Source: STD1-80 sp043802745
GTDB lineage: Bacteria > Patescibacteriota > Minisyncoccia > Minisyncoccales > CG1-02-41-26
Direction of reading: 5' to 3'
Assembly: GCA_043802745.1 (NCBI GenBank)
Contig: JAZDKU010000015.1
Span: forward strand, 3,491 to 67,490
DNA: 64,000 nucleotides
Within the stretch, counting starts at the first letter, position 1. The number at the start of each line of letters is the position of its first letter. Both the position numbers and the translations under genes were made by a program. Positions 24,107 through 32,619 of this stretch are shown here, one piece after another. The notes below the pieces were generated by a model. It made no database searches and was not told where the DNA came from. It saw only the letters and a list, made by a program, of their open reading frames with translations.

Positions 24107-26597
24107 ATTGAAAATCTACTACGAAATTTATTAGTTTATTTTGCACGAAAACAACCTTTTTAATTGTTTGGCCTTTCAGCCATTTATTTATCTTTTCATC
24201 CTGTTTGGCAATTTCTAAAGCTTGCCCTTGACTTGCTTCTGCTTCAACTTCCACAACTCCTCTGGCTTTGCCATTGATTTGCACCACTATCTTCACCCTA
24301 TCTTCAAAAAGCCACTCTTCTTCTGGTTTTGACCATTGTTCTAAAAATATACTATCATTATTTCCTAACCGATGCCACAATTCCTCTGCTATATGGGGGG
24401 CAAACGGCGAAACAATAATCAAAAATCTTTCTAAATCTTTTTTAGACAGAAAACCTTCCTGCAAATCTTTTTGAGTCCACCATAATCCGATAAAACCCAT
24501 CAAACAACTAATTGCCGTATTAAACTTCATTTGCTCAATGTCCTCTGAAACTTTTTTAATTCTCAATTCAAGCGATACCTTCAGCTCTCTAAATTTTATT
24601 TCTTTGGGAAATTCTTTTGAAAGAGAGTCGTTAACCAACAACCATATTCTTTCTAAAAATTTTCGCGCACCAATTATAGCTTCTGTATTCCATGCGATTG
24701 CTTGGTCAAAGGGCCCCATAAACATTTCGTAAATTCTTAAAGTATCAGCTCCATATTCTTTCACAATATCATCAGGATTTATCACGTTGCCCTTACTCTT
24801 GCTCATTTTCACCCCCCCCTCCGCCAAAATTAACCCCACATTACGCAATTTTAAAAACGGCTCATCAAAACTAATTAAACCCTTTCTAAAAAGAGCTTTA
24901 GTAAAAAACCGAGCATATAAAAGATGCAAAACCGCATGCTCTGCTCCCCCCACATATAAATCTACTGGTAGCCAATATTTAATTTTTTCTAAGCCAGCAA
25001 ACTCATTTTTATTTTGATAATCAAGATAACGAAAAAAATACCAAGACGAGCAAACAAAAGTGTCCATTGTATCAGATTCTCGCTTTGCTTGTCCGCCGCA
25101 TTGCGGGCATTTAACATTATGAAAATCCTTAGACTTTGTTAGGGGCGACTCGCCTGTTGGCACAAAATCAACATCTGTTGGTAATAACACTGGCAAATCT
25201 TTTTCTAACACAGCTTGCTCCCCGCATTTGTCGCAATAAATAATAGGAATAGGGGCGCCCCAATATCTTTGCCTAGAAACCAGCCAATCCCGCATCCTAT
25301 AATTTACTTTTTTCTCAGCTATTTTTTTACTAGCCAGCCACTGCCCAATACTTTCTATAGCTTCATTCGAGGCAATCCCATTAAATTGTTCTGAATTTGT
25401 TAAAATGCCTTCTTCTTCCCAACACTCTGCCTCTAATCTAACGCAATCCTTCTTACCCATAGCAAAATCAACAGCATTAACTAAAGTAGCGCTCAACTCT
25501 GGTGGCAGAATAACCTTTGGACAGGGCAACCCATACTTTTTTGCAAACTCAAAGTCACGAGCGTCGTGAGCTGGCACAGCCATAATAGCGCCAGTGCCAT
25601 AGCCAGACAAAACATAGTCAGCCACAAAAATCGGAATTTCTTTTCCATTGGCTGGGTTTATGGCCATAATACCTTCTAGTTTTACACCTGTCTTATCCCT
25701 AACATCTGCCTGCCTATCTCTCTCGCTTTTTTTCTTTGCTACTTCAACATACTCTTTCACCTCCTTTAGATTTAAGATTTTAGATTTAAGATTTAAGATT
25801 ATTTCATGTTCTGGAGCCACCACTAAATAAGTGCACCCGAATATAGTATCAATTCTTGTTGTGAACACATTTATTTCAAATCTTGAATCATGAATCTTGA
25901 ATCTTATTTCATGCCCAGTGCTTTTTCCAATCCAATTTTTTTGCATTATTTTAATTGGTTCTGGCCAATCAATTTTGTCCAAGCCAGCCAAAAGCTCTTC
26001 GTTAAAATCCGTAATTTTAAAAAACCACTGCTCTAAATCTTTTTGGCTAACCTCGCTACTGCACCTTTCACACTTGCCATCTTGGGCTTGCTCATTAGCT
26101 AAAACTGTTTGGCAAGAATCGCACCAATTAACAGAGGCTTTGGCTTTATACGCCCAACCATTTTTATAAAGAAAAAGAAAAAACCATTGTGTCCATTTGT
26201 AATATTCGGGACTTGAAGTGTCTATTTCTCTTTCCCAATCATAAGAAAATCCTAATGACTTAATTTGTTCTTTAAAATAAGCTATATTTTTGTGCGTGCT
26301 TTCGTTTGGGTGGACTTTAGTTTTAATAGCATAGTTTTCTGCTGGCAAGCCAAAAGCATCCCAACCAATTGGATGGAGCACATTAAAACCGCTCATCCGC
26401 TTATATCGAGAAATAATATCAGTGGCTGTATATCCCTTTGGGTGGCCCACATGCAAACCAGCCCCGGAAGGATAGGGAAACATATCCAAACAATAAAACT
26501 TAGCTTTGTTGCCAAAATCCTCAGCCTTATTTAACCCTTGCTCTTCCCAAAACTTTTGCCATTTGGATTCAATTTTATCTGGCTCGTAATTATTCAT
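24105..26597 (-). CDS. leuS: Leucyl-tRNA synthetase
   Basis: Class I synthetase, 830 aa. HVGH (49-52, within FPYPSGAGLHVGHPKGYTA), the CP1 editing domain (VFTTRIDTIFGCTYLVVAPEH and GTGAIMAVPAHDARDFEFAKKYGL), catalytic WLVSRQRYWGAPIPIIYC and KMSKS in GGVKMSKSKGNVINPDDIV are all present. Two AT-rich repeat stretches are read in frame around the editing domain (RFKIHDSRFEI from 25871-25911 and ILNLKSKILNLKE from 25763-25802). The start overlaps tatD by 8 bp. The order metG-tatD-leuS on the minus strand suggests one transcript. Confidence 0.97.
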   Translation of the reverse strand: MNNYEPDKIESKWQKFWEEQGLNKAEDFGNKAKFYCLDMFPYPSGAGLHVGHPKGYTATDIISRYKRMSGFNVLHPIGWDAFGLPAENYAIKTKVHPNESTHKNIAYFKEQIKSLGFSYDWEREIDTSSPEYYKWTQWFFLFLYKNGWAYKAKASVNWCDSCQTVLANEQAQDGKCERCSSEVSQKDLEQWFFKITDFNEELLAGLDKIDWPEPIKIMQKNWIGKSTGHEIRFKIHDSRFEINVFTTRIDTIFGCTYLVVAPEHEIILNLKSKILNLKEVKEYVEVAKKKSERDRQADVRDKTGVKLEGIMAINPANGKEIPIFVADYVLSGYGTGAIMAVPAHDARDFEFAKKYGLPCPKVILPPELSATLVNAVDFAMGKKDCVRLEAECWEEEGILTNSEQFNGIASNEAIESIGQWLASKKIAEKKVNYRMRDWLVSRQRYWGAPIPIIYCDKCGEQAVLEKDLPVLLPTDVDFVPTGESPLTKSKDFHNVKCPQCGGQAKRESDTMDTFVCSSWYFFRYLDYQNKNEFAGLEKIKYWLPVDLYVGGAEHAVLHLLYARFFTKALFRKGLISFDEPFLKLRNVGLILAEGGVKMSKSKGNVINPDDIVKEYGADTLRIYEMFMGPFDQAIAWNTEAIIGARKFLERIWLLVNDSLSKEFPKEIKFRELKVSLELRIKKVSEDIEQMKFNTAISCLMGFIGLWWTQKDLQEGFLSKKDLERFLIIVSPFAPHIAEELWHRLGNNDSIFLEQWSKPEEEWLFEDRVKIVVQINGKARGVVEVEAEASQGQALEIAKQDEKINKWLKGQTIKKVVFVQNKLINFVVDFQ
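25763..25911. repeat. Two AT-rich heptamer-like arrays inside leuS
   Basis: 25763-25802 contains TTTAAGA/TTTTAGA units encoding NLKSKILNLK; 25871-25911 contains CTTGAAT/CATGAAT units encoding FKIHDSRFEI. Both flank conserved editing-domain blocks and use the heptamer style of the intergenic arrays. Confidence 0.55.
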
Positions 26598-27435
26598 AGT
26601 TCAATTTAAACAAATTTTTAGCGTTTTGGGTAGTGGTTTGAGCAATTTTCTCCAAACTTTCGCCTCTTATTTCGGCAATTTTTTGAGCAATGTATTTTAC
26701 AAAAATCGGTTCATCGCGATCTTGCTGGCCGCCTTCGCCTTGCGGGCTAAGGCGTGCAGAAGGCGGGCAAAGAAACGGGCAATCTGTTTCCAAAAGCATT
26801 CTTTCCAGAGGCATTTTTTTAATTGTTTCTGCTAAATCCATTTTGAAAATAATTCCATTAAAGCCTAAATAAAAGCCGAGCCCCATATACTGTTGTGCCT
26901 CCTCCCAGCTCCCTGTAAAACAATGCACTACACCCCTCCCCCCTCCTAATTCATAATTCTTAATTCTTAATTCTTCTAGCAGGTCTTGATGGGCTTTTCG
27001 GCAATGTAGGATTACAGGCAAATTTAATTCTTTTGCCAAATCTAATTGTTTTAAAAAAACTTGTTTTTGCTTGTCTTTAAAAATTCTGGCCTTTTCTTTT
27101 CCTTTTGGCTCGTTCCAATAATCCAAACCAATTTCTCCTATAGCCACCACTCCCTTTTCTTTGGCTAACTCTCTGTATTTTTCAATATCTAATTCTTCTA
27201 GTCTATCCTCGTCTAATTGACTTAAGTCAATAACGCAATTGATTGGATGCAAGCCAACAGAAGCAAAAACACCCTCTTTATGTTGTTGGGCTATTTTCAC
27301 GGCTAATTGCGAGGTTTTATAGTTTGAGGAAGCGTTTATTATCCAAGTATCTTGCTCTAGGCTTTTTTTTATAACCTCATCCCTGTCCTCGTCAAACGCC
27401 TTAAAATTCAAATGGCTGTGGGTATCAATTAGCAT
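26590..27435 (-). CDS. tatD: TatD family metal-dependent DNase
   Basis: 281-aa TIM-barrel hydrolase with 3'-5' exonuclease or deoxyribonuclease activity in characterised members. Metal ligands: LIDTHSHLNF near the N-terminus (HxH), GEIGLDY (Glu), LPVILHCRKAHQ (His), GVVHCFTGSW (His) and LLETDCPFL (Asp). Two repeat insertions are in frame. ELRIKNYELG after LL-E comes from the same 31-bp heptamer array as in ileS. PPSARLSPQGEGG after the catalytic DCPFLC comes from a 38-bp palindrome (26728-26765). Both lie at loop positions. It overlaps leuS by 8 bp and follows metG by 1 bp. Confidence 0.93.
   Translation of the reverse strand: MLIDTHSHLNFKAFDEDRDEVIKKSLEQDTWIINASSNYKTSQLAVKIAQQHKEGVFASVGLHPINCVIDLSQLDEDRLEELDIEKYRELAKEKGVVAIGEIGLDYWNEPKGKEKARIFKDKQKQVFLKQLDLAKELNLPVILHCRKAHQDLLEELRIKNYELGGGRGVVHCFTGSWEEAQQYMGLGFYLGFNGIIFKMDLAETIKKMPLERMLLETDCPFLCPPSARLSPQGEGGQQDRDEPIFVKYIAQKIAEIRGESLEKIAQTTTQNAKNLFKLNYE
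26728..26765. repeat. 38-bp palindrome inside tatD
   Basis: Outer arms CCGCCTTC/GAAGGCGG and inner GCCTT/AAGGC, read in frame as part of PPSARLSPQGEGGQQD just after the catalytic Asp loop. TatD homologues normally pass from DCPFLxP to xNEP within a few residues. Confidence 0.85.
26945..26977. repeat. Heptamer array inside tatD, identical to one in ileS
   Basis: Units CCTAATT, CATAATT, CTTAATT, CTTAATT, CTT. The same 31 bp occur at 40984-41014 in ileS. Both encode RIKNYEL on the minus strand. Confidence 0.85.
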
Positions 27436-27436
27436 A

Positions 27437-28882
27437 TTAGGCTAGTCTTGGAAACAAAGGTTCGCTTTTGTTGGTTTTTATTTGTTCTAAAATTTTCTCT
27501 GAAGTTTGGGGCATAAAGGGCGCAAGCATCTCAGCGATGCTACAAATAACAAATAACAAATAACAAATAACTTTTTCATTTTTAGTTTTTAGTTTTTCAT
27601 TTCCTTCTTCCCATGGCTTTTCTGTGGCCATTATTTTATCGCAAACCCCGATCAACTCCCAAACAGCTCCCAAGGCCTCGTCAATTTTTAAATCTTTAAG
27701 CGCTATATTGTACTTATCTTTTGCCTGTTTCACCTCGCTTCCGCCCCACTCCTCGGCTTGGGGCCGAGGGGTGGGACGTAGTGCCTTGTATTTACTTGCA
27801 AGAGTTACAACTCTAGCAACCAAATTACCAAGGCCGCTAGCCAAGTCTGAATTATATTTTTCATCCAAGCGAACAAGCGAAACATCTCCGTCATTGCCAA
27901 AGGGAAATTGGGTTAAAAGTAAATACCTAGTAGCATCAACACCATATTTGTCTATTAAATCATTGGGGTCAACCACATTGCCGATTGTTTTGGACATTTT
28001 TTGGCCATCAATAGTGAAATAACCATGGCAAAAAACCTGTTTTGGCAACTGGTCAACAGCGTCTTCGCCATAATAAGCTAGCAACAAGGCTGGCCACATA
28101 ATACAATGAAATTTTAGAATATCACGGCCGACTAATTGCAAGTCCATTGGCCAAAATTCAGTTTTGCCTAAATTCTGCAGAGCAGTCCAATAATTAAGCA
28201 AAGCGTCTACCCACACATAAATTGTCTGGCTTTCCTCCCATGGCAACTTAATGCCCCAAGAAACGCTTTTACGAGAAATAGAAATATCGTCAAGCCCCTG
28301 CTTTATCACGCCCAAAACCTCGCTTTTAGCATTTTCTGGCATTATTAAAATTTTATCTTGTTCTATTAGTTCTTGAATCTTTGGCAATAATTGCCTTAAC
28401 TTAAAAAACCAATTCTCTTCAGCCACGTCTTGGGGCTCACATTTATGGTCTGGGCATTTGCCCTCAACCAGATCTTTATCAGTCACAAACTTTTCACAAC
28501 CCACACAATACTTGCCCGCATACTCGCCCTCATAAACAAAACCATTATTTTTTAATACTGTTAAAAATTCCTGCACTTTTTCCTCGTGCGGTTTGTCCGT
28601 GGTGCGAATAAAGTATGAGTAGTCAATGTTTAAATTTTCCCAAGCTTTTTTAAATAAATCTGAAACTTCATCGCAAAATTCTTTTGGGGTTTTGTTGGCT
28701 TTTTGGCTAGCTTCAAAAATTTTAGCCCCATGCTCATCAGTGCCTGTTAGGAAAAAGACCTCTTTACCGCCTATCTTATGATAGCGAGTCAAAACATCAA
28801 CTGCCAAAGTAGTATAGGCATGGCCCAGATGTGGGCGTGAGTTCACATAATATATTGGGGTGGTTAAGTAAATTTTATTCAT
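27437..28882 (-). CDS. metG: Methionyl-tRNA synthetase
   Basis: Class I synthetase, 481 aa, the short form without the C-terminal EMAP/tRNA-binding domain. Visible are HLGH (18-21), the zinc knuckle CVGCEKFVTDKDLVEGKCPDHKC and the KMSKS variant KMSKTIGNVVDP. The anticodon-binding region carries two foreign-looking stretches. One is RPTPRPQAEEWGG, from the family A palindrome shared with topA (27741-27778). The other is VICYLLFVICS, from a tandem ACAAATA heptamer array (27542-27571). It starts the metG-tatD-leuS cluster. Confidence 0.96.
   Translation of the reverse strand: MNKIYLTTPIYYVNSRPHLGHAYTTLAVDVLTRYHKIGGKEVFFLTGTDEHGAKIFEASQKANKTPKEFCDEVSDLFKKAWENLNIDYSYFIRTTDKPHEEKVQEFLTVLKNNGFVYEGEYAGKYCVGCEKFVTDKDLVEGKCPDHKCEPQDVAEENWFFKLRQLLPKIQELIEQDKILIMPENAKSEVLGVIKQGLDDISISRKSVSWGIKLPWEESQTIYVWVDALLNYWTALQNLGKTEFWPMDLQLVGRDILKFHCIMWPALLLAYYGEDAVDQLPKQVFCHGYFTIDGQKMSKTIGNVVDPNDLIDKYGVDATRYLLLTQFPFGNDGDVSLVRLDEKYNSDLASGLGNLVARVVTLASKYKALRPTPRPQAEEWGGSEVKQAKDKYNIALKDLKIDEALGAVWELIGVCDKIMATEKPWEEGNEKLKTKNEKVICYLLFVICSIAEMLAPFMPQTSEKILEQIKTNKSEPLFPRLA
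27542..27600. repeat. Heptamer arrays inside metG
   Basis: Four perfect copies of ACAAATA (27542-27569), followed by variant GTTTTTA/ATTTTTA units. Read on the minus strand they give the odd hydrophobic stretch VICYLLFVICS and the preceding KLKTKNEK. Confidence 0.8.
27741..27778. repeat. Palindrome inside metG (family A, same as topA)
   Basis: Starts CCGCCCCACTCC and carries the complementary GGGGTGGG arm; it equals the reverse complement of topA 19687-19725 except at the last few bases, and encodes the same 13 residues RPTPRPQAEEWGG. Confidence 0.9.
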
Positions 28883-28919
28883 AAATCTACTCTACCACAC
28901 TTCTCCCCAAATTTTAACC

Positions 28920-28949
28920 TTGACAAACCCACTAATAATTGTGTAGTAT
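28920..28949 (+). promoter_or_regulatory. Sigma70-type promoter of the 29005 gene
   Basis: -35 TTGACA (28920-28925), 18-bp spacer, -10 TAGTAT (28944-28949). A strong AGGAGG Shine-Dalgarno (28991-28996) precedes the ATG at 29005, giving a leader of about 50 nt. Confidence 0.75.
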
Positions 28950-29004
28950 TAAATAATTTTAAAACTCTCTACCAAATATTTTTTATTTACAGGAGGTTTC
29001 GAAA

Positions 29005-29439
29005 ATGTCAAAAAAACTTTTTGTTCTTTTTTTATTTTTCTTTATCTCTTCTACAACGGTCCAACCCCTAGCTCTAAAGGATTTTAATAGGCTCCCCGAG
29101 AATAAAAAAGCAGAAGCTTATTCAAAGTTATCTTTTAAGGACAGAGCGATCGCCTATGAAAAATGGTTAGGGGAATTAAAGTCCAAAATATCTTACGAAG
29201 GCGACCTTCCCTTAACCCCAGTTTCCTTAGTAGAAAAAACAGAGAAAAAAAAGACGGGAGTAAGCGAAGAAAGGGTGGAAGCAAGCATAATTCCTATAAT
29301 GCCTGCCCCATCTTCCGCGGACAGCTCCGAGAGCCCCCTTATTTTATACCTCGTTGTATTAATATTCCTTCTCGCCATGACCATATCTATGGGCACATGG
29401 ATAAGAAGGAGGTTCTGGGTTGGCTACCATAGGAGATGA
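29005..29439 (+). CDS. Small secreted, membrane-anchored protein of unknown function
   Basis: 144 aa, not recognised. N-terminal signal peptide (KKLFVLFLFFFISSTTVQPLA), a charged middle (RLPENKKAEAYSKLSFKDRAIAYEKWL), a Ser/Pro-rich stretch and one C-terminal membrane span (about 110-130, ILYLVVLIFLLAMTISMGTWI) followed by RRRFW, a stop-transfer tail. The body would lie outside the membrane. It stands alone between two minus-strand clusters with its own promoter, a strong SD and its own terminator, unlike most genes here. These traits suggest a separately regulated or acquired gene. Confidence 0.7.
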   Translation: MSKKLFVLFLFFFISSTTVQPLALKDFNRLPENKKAEAYSKLSFKDRAIAYEKWLGELKSKISYEGDLPLTPVSLVEKTEKKKTGVSEERVEASIIPIMPAPSSADSSESPLILYLVVLIFLLAMTISMGTWIRRRFWVGYHRR

Positions 29440-29448
29440 CCCAGAAAA

Positions 29449-29511
29449 AACAGCAATTCAGCGGTCGATTATTTCACAGGTAATCTACTAATCGATTGCT
29501 GTTTTGCTTTT
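29449..29511 (+). terminator. Intrinsic terminator after the 29005 gene
   Basis: AACAGCAAT (29449-29457) pairs with ATTGCTGTT (29495-29503), followed by TTGCTTTTTT. A further inverted repeat TTCTGGGT/ACCCAGAA (29413-29446) spans the stop codon of the gene. Confidence 0.75.
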
Positions 29512-29524
29512 TTACAGAACAATT

Positions 29525-30223
29525 TTATGCGCTAATTTTATTAACTGCTACGACGAATTCTCCTTTTAGGGGGGATTTTTTTATTGCTTCAATAACTTCG
29601 TTGAGAGAGCCGCGGTAGATGGTTTCAAACTTTTTAGTTAGTTCTCTACCCACCACTATTTGCGTTTTATCTTCTATTCCTGATTCCTGAACCATAAATC
29701 CTAATTCATTGAGCGTCTTTATGATGCGATAAGGAGATTCAAAAAATATCACTGAGTGCTTTGAGTTTATAATTTCTTCAAAAAATTGCTTTCTTTTTTT
29801 CTTAATTGGCGGAAAGCCTAGAAACAAAAACTTGTCCATAGGAAACCCGCAAACACTAGCTATAGCTGTTAATGCCGACGGTCCGGGAATTGGCTCTATT
29901 CTAACTTTATCACTCAATGACTTAATGACTTCCCCAACAAGCTGACTGCCTGGGTCAGATATTCCCGGCGTGCCAGCATCTGAAATTAAAGCTAGATTTT
30001 TCCCGTCTTGTAACAAACCTAAAATATAATCAACCTTATCTAACTTAGAATGCTGATGATAAGAAATCATTGGCTTTTTAATGCCAAAACGAGTGAGCAT
30101 TTTTTGGCTCACCCGCGTGTCTTCACATAAAATATAATCAACAGATTTTAAGGTATCCAAGACCCTTTGGGAAATATCGCTTAAATTCCCAATAGGCGTT
30201 CCCACCACATACAAAACAGACAT
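29525..30223 (-). CDS. rsmI: 16S rRNA (cytidine1402-2'-O)-methyltransferase RsmI
   Basis: 232-aa SAM-dependent methyltransferase of the tetrapyrrole-methylase fold that 2'-O-methylates C1402 in the ribosomal decoding site. Hallmarks are YVVGTPIGNLSDISQRVLDTL, CEDTRVSQKMLTRFGI, the SAM-binding ALISDAGTPGISDPGSQLV, PGPSALTAIASVCGFPMDKFLFLGFPP and FFESPYRI. Between SQLV and IPGPSA the protein has about six extra residues (KSLSDK) that come from the CACTCAATGACTTAATGACTT repeat related to its own leader repeat. The leader carries a 41-bp copy of the htpX leader repeat. Confidence 0.96.
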   Translation of the reverse strand: MSVLYVVGTPIGNLSDISQRVLDTLKSVDYILCEDTRVSQKMLTRFGIKKPMISYHQHSKLDKVDYILGLLQDGKNLALISDAGTPGISDPGSQLVGEVIKSLSDKVRIEPIPGPSALTAIASVCGFPMDKFLFLGFPPIKKKRKQFFEEIINSKHSVIFFESPYRIIKTLNELGFMVQESGIEDKTQIVVGRELTKKFETIYRGSLNEVIEAIKKSPLKGEFVVAVNKISA

Positions 30224-30297
30224 AAAAAAGTGATTGAGTCATTGAGTGACTAAGTGATTAAGCTTCTTAATCACTTGATGACTTGATGACTTAGTGA
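30221..30297. repeat. Octamer-type repeat in the rsmI leader
   Basis: Contains the 41-bp copy identical to 9319-9359. It extends with AAGTGATTAAG-CTT-CTTAATCACTT, a perfect 11-bp hairpin (30250-30274), then CTTGATGA units up to the stop of the permease gene. Confidence 0.8.
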
Positions 30298-31341
30298 CTA
30301 CCCCTCAGCTTGTTCTGGTAACTCGTGCCTTTGGCGTTTTAATAAATAATCTTTAACAATTTCAAAAACCACCCCAGCCAAAGGAATACCAAGTATTGCC
30401 CCAGCCGCCCCCCATAACTCCCCGCCAATAGCAAAGGCCACCAACACCAAAACAGGAGACAAACCAATAAGTTTTTTAAATATAATAGGAAATAAAATAT
30501 GGTTTTCTATTTGCTGAATAATAAAGAAGGCTAAAATCACAAAAACTGCCTGGGGAAAAGAAATTAAAGAAACAACCGAGAATAAAGCAACCCCAGCCAC
30601 CAATGGCCCGATAAACGGTAGCAAATCCAACACCCCAGCAATAAGGGCTAAAATAAAAGCATACTTTACATTTAAAATCATTAAAATAACATACATACCC
30701 ACCCCAACAAAAGCAATGCCAATCAAGCGGGTAACAAACCAGCCGCTTACTTTCTTTTTTGAGCGCCTCCACAAGCCAAATAAGTATTCTTTGTATTGGG
30801 GGGGTGAAAAAGCGCTAAGAATCTTTTCCACAAAATGCCGCTCTAAAGATATAAAAAATGCCATGGCCACCACCAGAGCTGTTGAGGCTGCCCCGCCAAA
30901 AATACTGGCCAACGCATTGGTAAAGCTCCCCCCAGCGCTGCTTAAGCTTGTTTGCAGGCTACCCATAAAAACCTTGCTGTTTTTGAAAGAAGTAATCCCC
31001 AATTTTTCGAAAAACGGCGAGATCTTTTTTAAGTAAGCTGGCAAATTAGCCACAAACTCTTGAATTTCATAAAGTAAAATAGGGGCTGTTTTATAAATAA
31101 AAAACCCAAGCAAAGCAAAAAACCCAAGGTATAAAACACTGGTAGAAACAATGCGAGGCACCTTTCTTTTTTGCAAGCCATCAATAGCAAAATTAAACAA
31201 AATAGAAATAACCAAGGCAAAAATAAACCAAATAATAATATCTTTCAATATATACAAGACATACAAACCCACCACCAAAAGCGTGAGCTTGGCAGCTGAT
31301 TGCCAATCTAAATGCAAATTGTAAATTTCTTTTTCTTTCAT
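30298..31341 (-). CDS. AI-2E family (PerM-type) membrane permease
   Basis: 347 aa with about seven to eight membrane helices: a tight pair near the N-terminus (about residues 14-60), one near 68-88, a long soluble region (about 90-150), and a C-terminal bundle with FVGVGMYVILMILNVKYAFILALIAGVLDLLPFIGPLVAGV, then IIQQIENHILFPIIFKKLIGLSPVLVLVAFAIGG, the family signature. Members are called AI-2 exporters, but most have no known substrate, and some act as Na+/H+ antiporters. It overlaps the M16 peptidase by 4 bp and so belongs to the TrmB-prmC-M16 transcript. Confidence 0.9.
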   Translation of the reverse strand: MKEKEIYNLHLDWQSAAKLTLLVVGLYVLYILKDIIIWFIFALVISILFNFAIDGLQKRKVPRIVSTSVLYLGFFALLGFFIYKTAPILLYEIQEFVANLPAYLKKISPFFEKLGITSFKNSKVFMGSLQTSLSSAGGSFTNALASIFGGAASTALVVAMAFFISLERHFVEKILSAFSPPQYKEYLFGLWRRSKKKVSGWFVTRLIGIAFVGVGMYVILMILNVKYAFILALIAGVLDLLPFIGPLVAGVALFSVVSLISFPQAVFVILAFFIIQQIENHILFPIIFKKLIGLSPVLVLVAFAIGGELWGAAGAILGIPLAGVVFEIVKDYLLKRQRHELPEQAEG

Positions 31342-32603
31342 ACTCTCATTAACTTTTGCAATTGGTTTTCGTTTTTATGCGGACCAATAATTGATAGATT
31401 TAAGCTTTGTTTCTTGAAGATTTCTTTGGCTAGAGCCCTAACTTCGCTTGCTTTTACTTTATCAATTTTGGCACACTCATCTTTTAATGTCAAAATCTTG
31501 CCCGTTAAAAGTTCTTGGCCAGCATAAAAAGAAGCTAGAGCATCCGAACTCTCCAAGCTCAAAGTTAAATTTCCTTTTAAATAATCTTTGGCTTTTTTAA
31601 GCTCGCTTTCTGCCACAGTTACTTGAGCTAAATTTTTATATTCTTTTAAAATCATGGCAATAGCTTTAGCTAAAGCAGTGTGGGGCACTCCAGCTTGAGT
31701 AACCAAATAACCGCTATCAGTAAAACTTTCCGCATCTGTTTTAATATAATAAGCCAATCCATTTTTTTCCCGCACCTTAATGAAAAGTCGAGAGCTCATA
31801 TTGCCCCCCAAGATAGTGGCCAATACTTCTTGCACATAAATTTTAGGACTAAACAAATCAAAAGCCCTAACCCCTAAGCAAAAATGAGTTTGGTCTGTTT
31901 CTTTAAACTTTAAATGCATTTGTGGCTCTTTTTGCCCCTCAACAACCCTTATTTTCCCTTCTGGTCTTTGCTTGTTGATAACTCTAAACTTTCTTTTGAT
32001 GTCTTCTGTCATTTTAACTTGGTTAAAATTACCAGAAACGCAAACAATTGTATTGCTGGCAGAATAATGGTTTTTAATATAATCAATAAAATCTTTTCTT
32101 TGAACTTTTTTTAAATTATCTTTAGTACCTATAATTTCCCAGCCAGCTGGCTGGTCACCATACAAGAGCGTTTCAAATAAATCTCTTATATGCCTCACTG
32201 GCGTATCTAAATACATATTTAACTCTTCAATAATAACGCCTCGCTCTTTCTCTATTTCTTTGCTATCAATTTTAGAGTTTAAAAAAATATCTGAAACCCA
32301 ATCCAAGGCCAAATCAGTATGTTTGGAATCAACTTTAGCAAAATAGCCAGTGTATTCTTTGCTGGTAAAAGCATTGTAAAAACCGCCCACCCTATCTAAG
32401 GTTTCAGAAATTGCCAAAGTGTTTGGCCTTTTTTTTGTGCCTTTAAAAAACATATGCTCCACAAAATGAGAAATGCCATTATTCTTCTTATTTTCATACT
32501 TACTGCCAGCCCCTACCACAGCCAAAACCGTAACAGCTTGAGTGTTTTTATTGGGCACCAACATTATACGCAAACCATTATCTAAAATTATTTTTTTATA
32601 CAT
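31338..32603 (-). CDS. M16 family zinc peptidase
   Basis: 421 aa from the ATG at 32603 (MYKKIILDNGLRIMLVPN); ten more in-frame codons upstream are repeat-derived (AATTTTC units) and probably not translated. The inverted zinc motif HFVEH is at residues 46-50, and the third ligand Glu lies in KEIEKERGVIIEELNMY. The second, non-catalytic half is present (LKFKETDQTHFCLGVRAF, ILGGNMSSRLFIKVREKNGLAYYIKTD with the R/Y pair). It resembles bacterial YmxG/PqqL-like processing proteases. Location is probably cytoplasmic; no signal peptide. Confidence 0.93.
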   Translation of the reverse strand: MYKKIILDNGLRIMLVPNKNTQAVTVLAVVGAGSKYENKKNNGISHFVEHMFFKGTKKRPNTLAISETLDRVGGFYNAFTSKEYTGYFAKVDSKHTDLALDWVSDIFLNSKIDSKEIEKERGVIIEELNMYLDTPVRHIRDLFETLLYGDQPAGWEIIGTKDNLKKVQRKDFIDYIKNHYSASNTIVCVSGNFNQVKMTEDIKRKFRVINKQRPEGKIRVVEGQKEPQMHLKFKETDQTHFCLGVRAFDLFSPKIYVQEVLATILGGNMSSRLFIKVREKNGLAYYIKTDAESFTDSGYLVTQAGVPHTALAKAIAMILKEYKNLAQVTVAESELKKAKDYLKGNLTLSLESSDALASFYAGQELLTGKILTLKDECAKIDKVKASEVRALAKEIFKKQSLNLSIIGPHKNENQLQKLMRV

Positions 32604-32619
32604 AGAATTAATTTTCAAT

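Noticed and set aside
29163..29432. An 89-codon frame overlapping the 29005 gene in another phase
   Set aside because: No SD and no features, while the 29005 frame has promoter, SD, signal peptide, membrane span and terminator.
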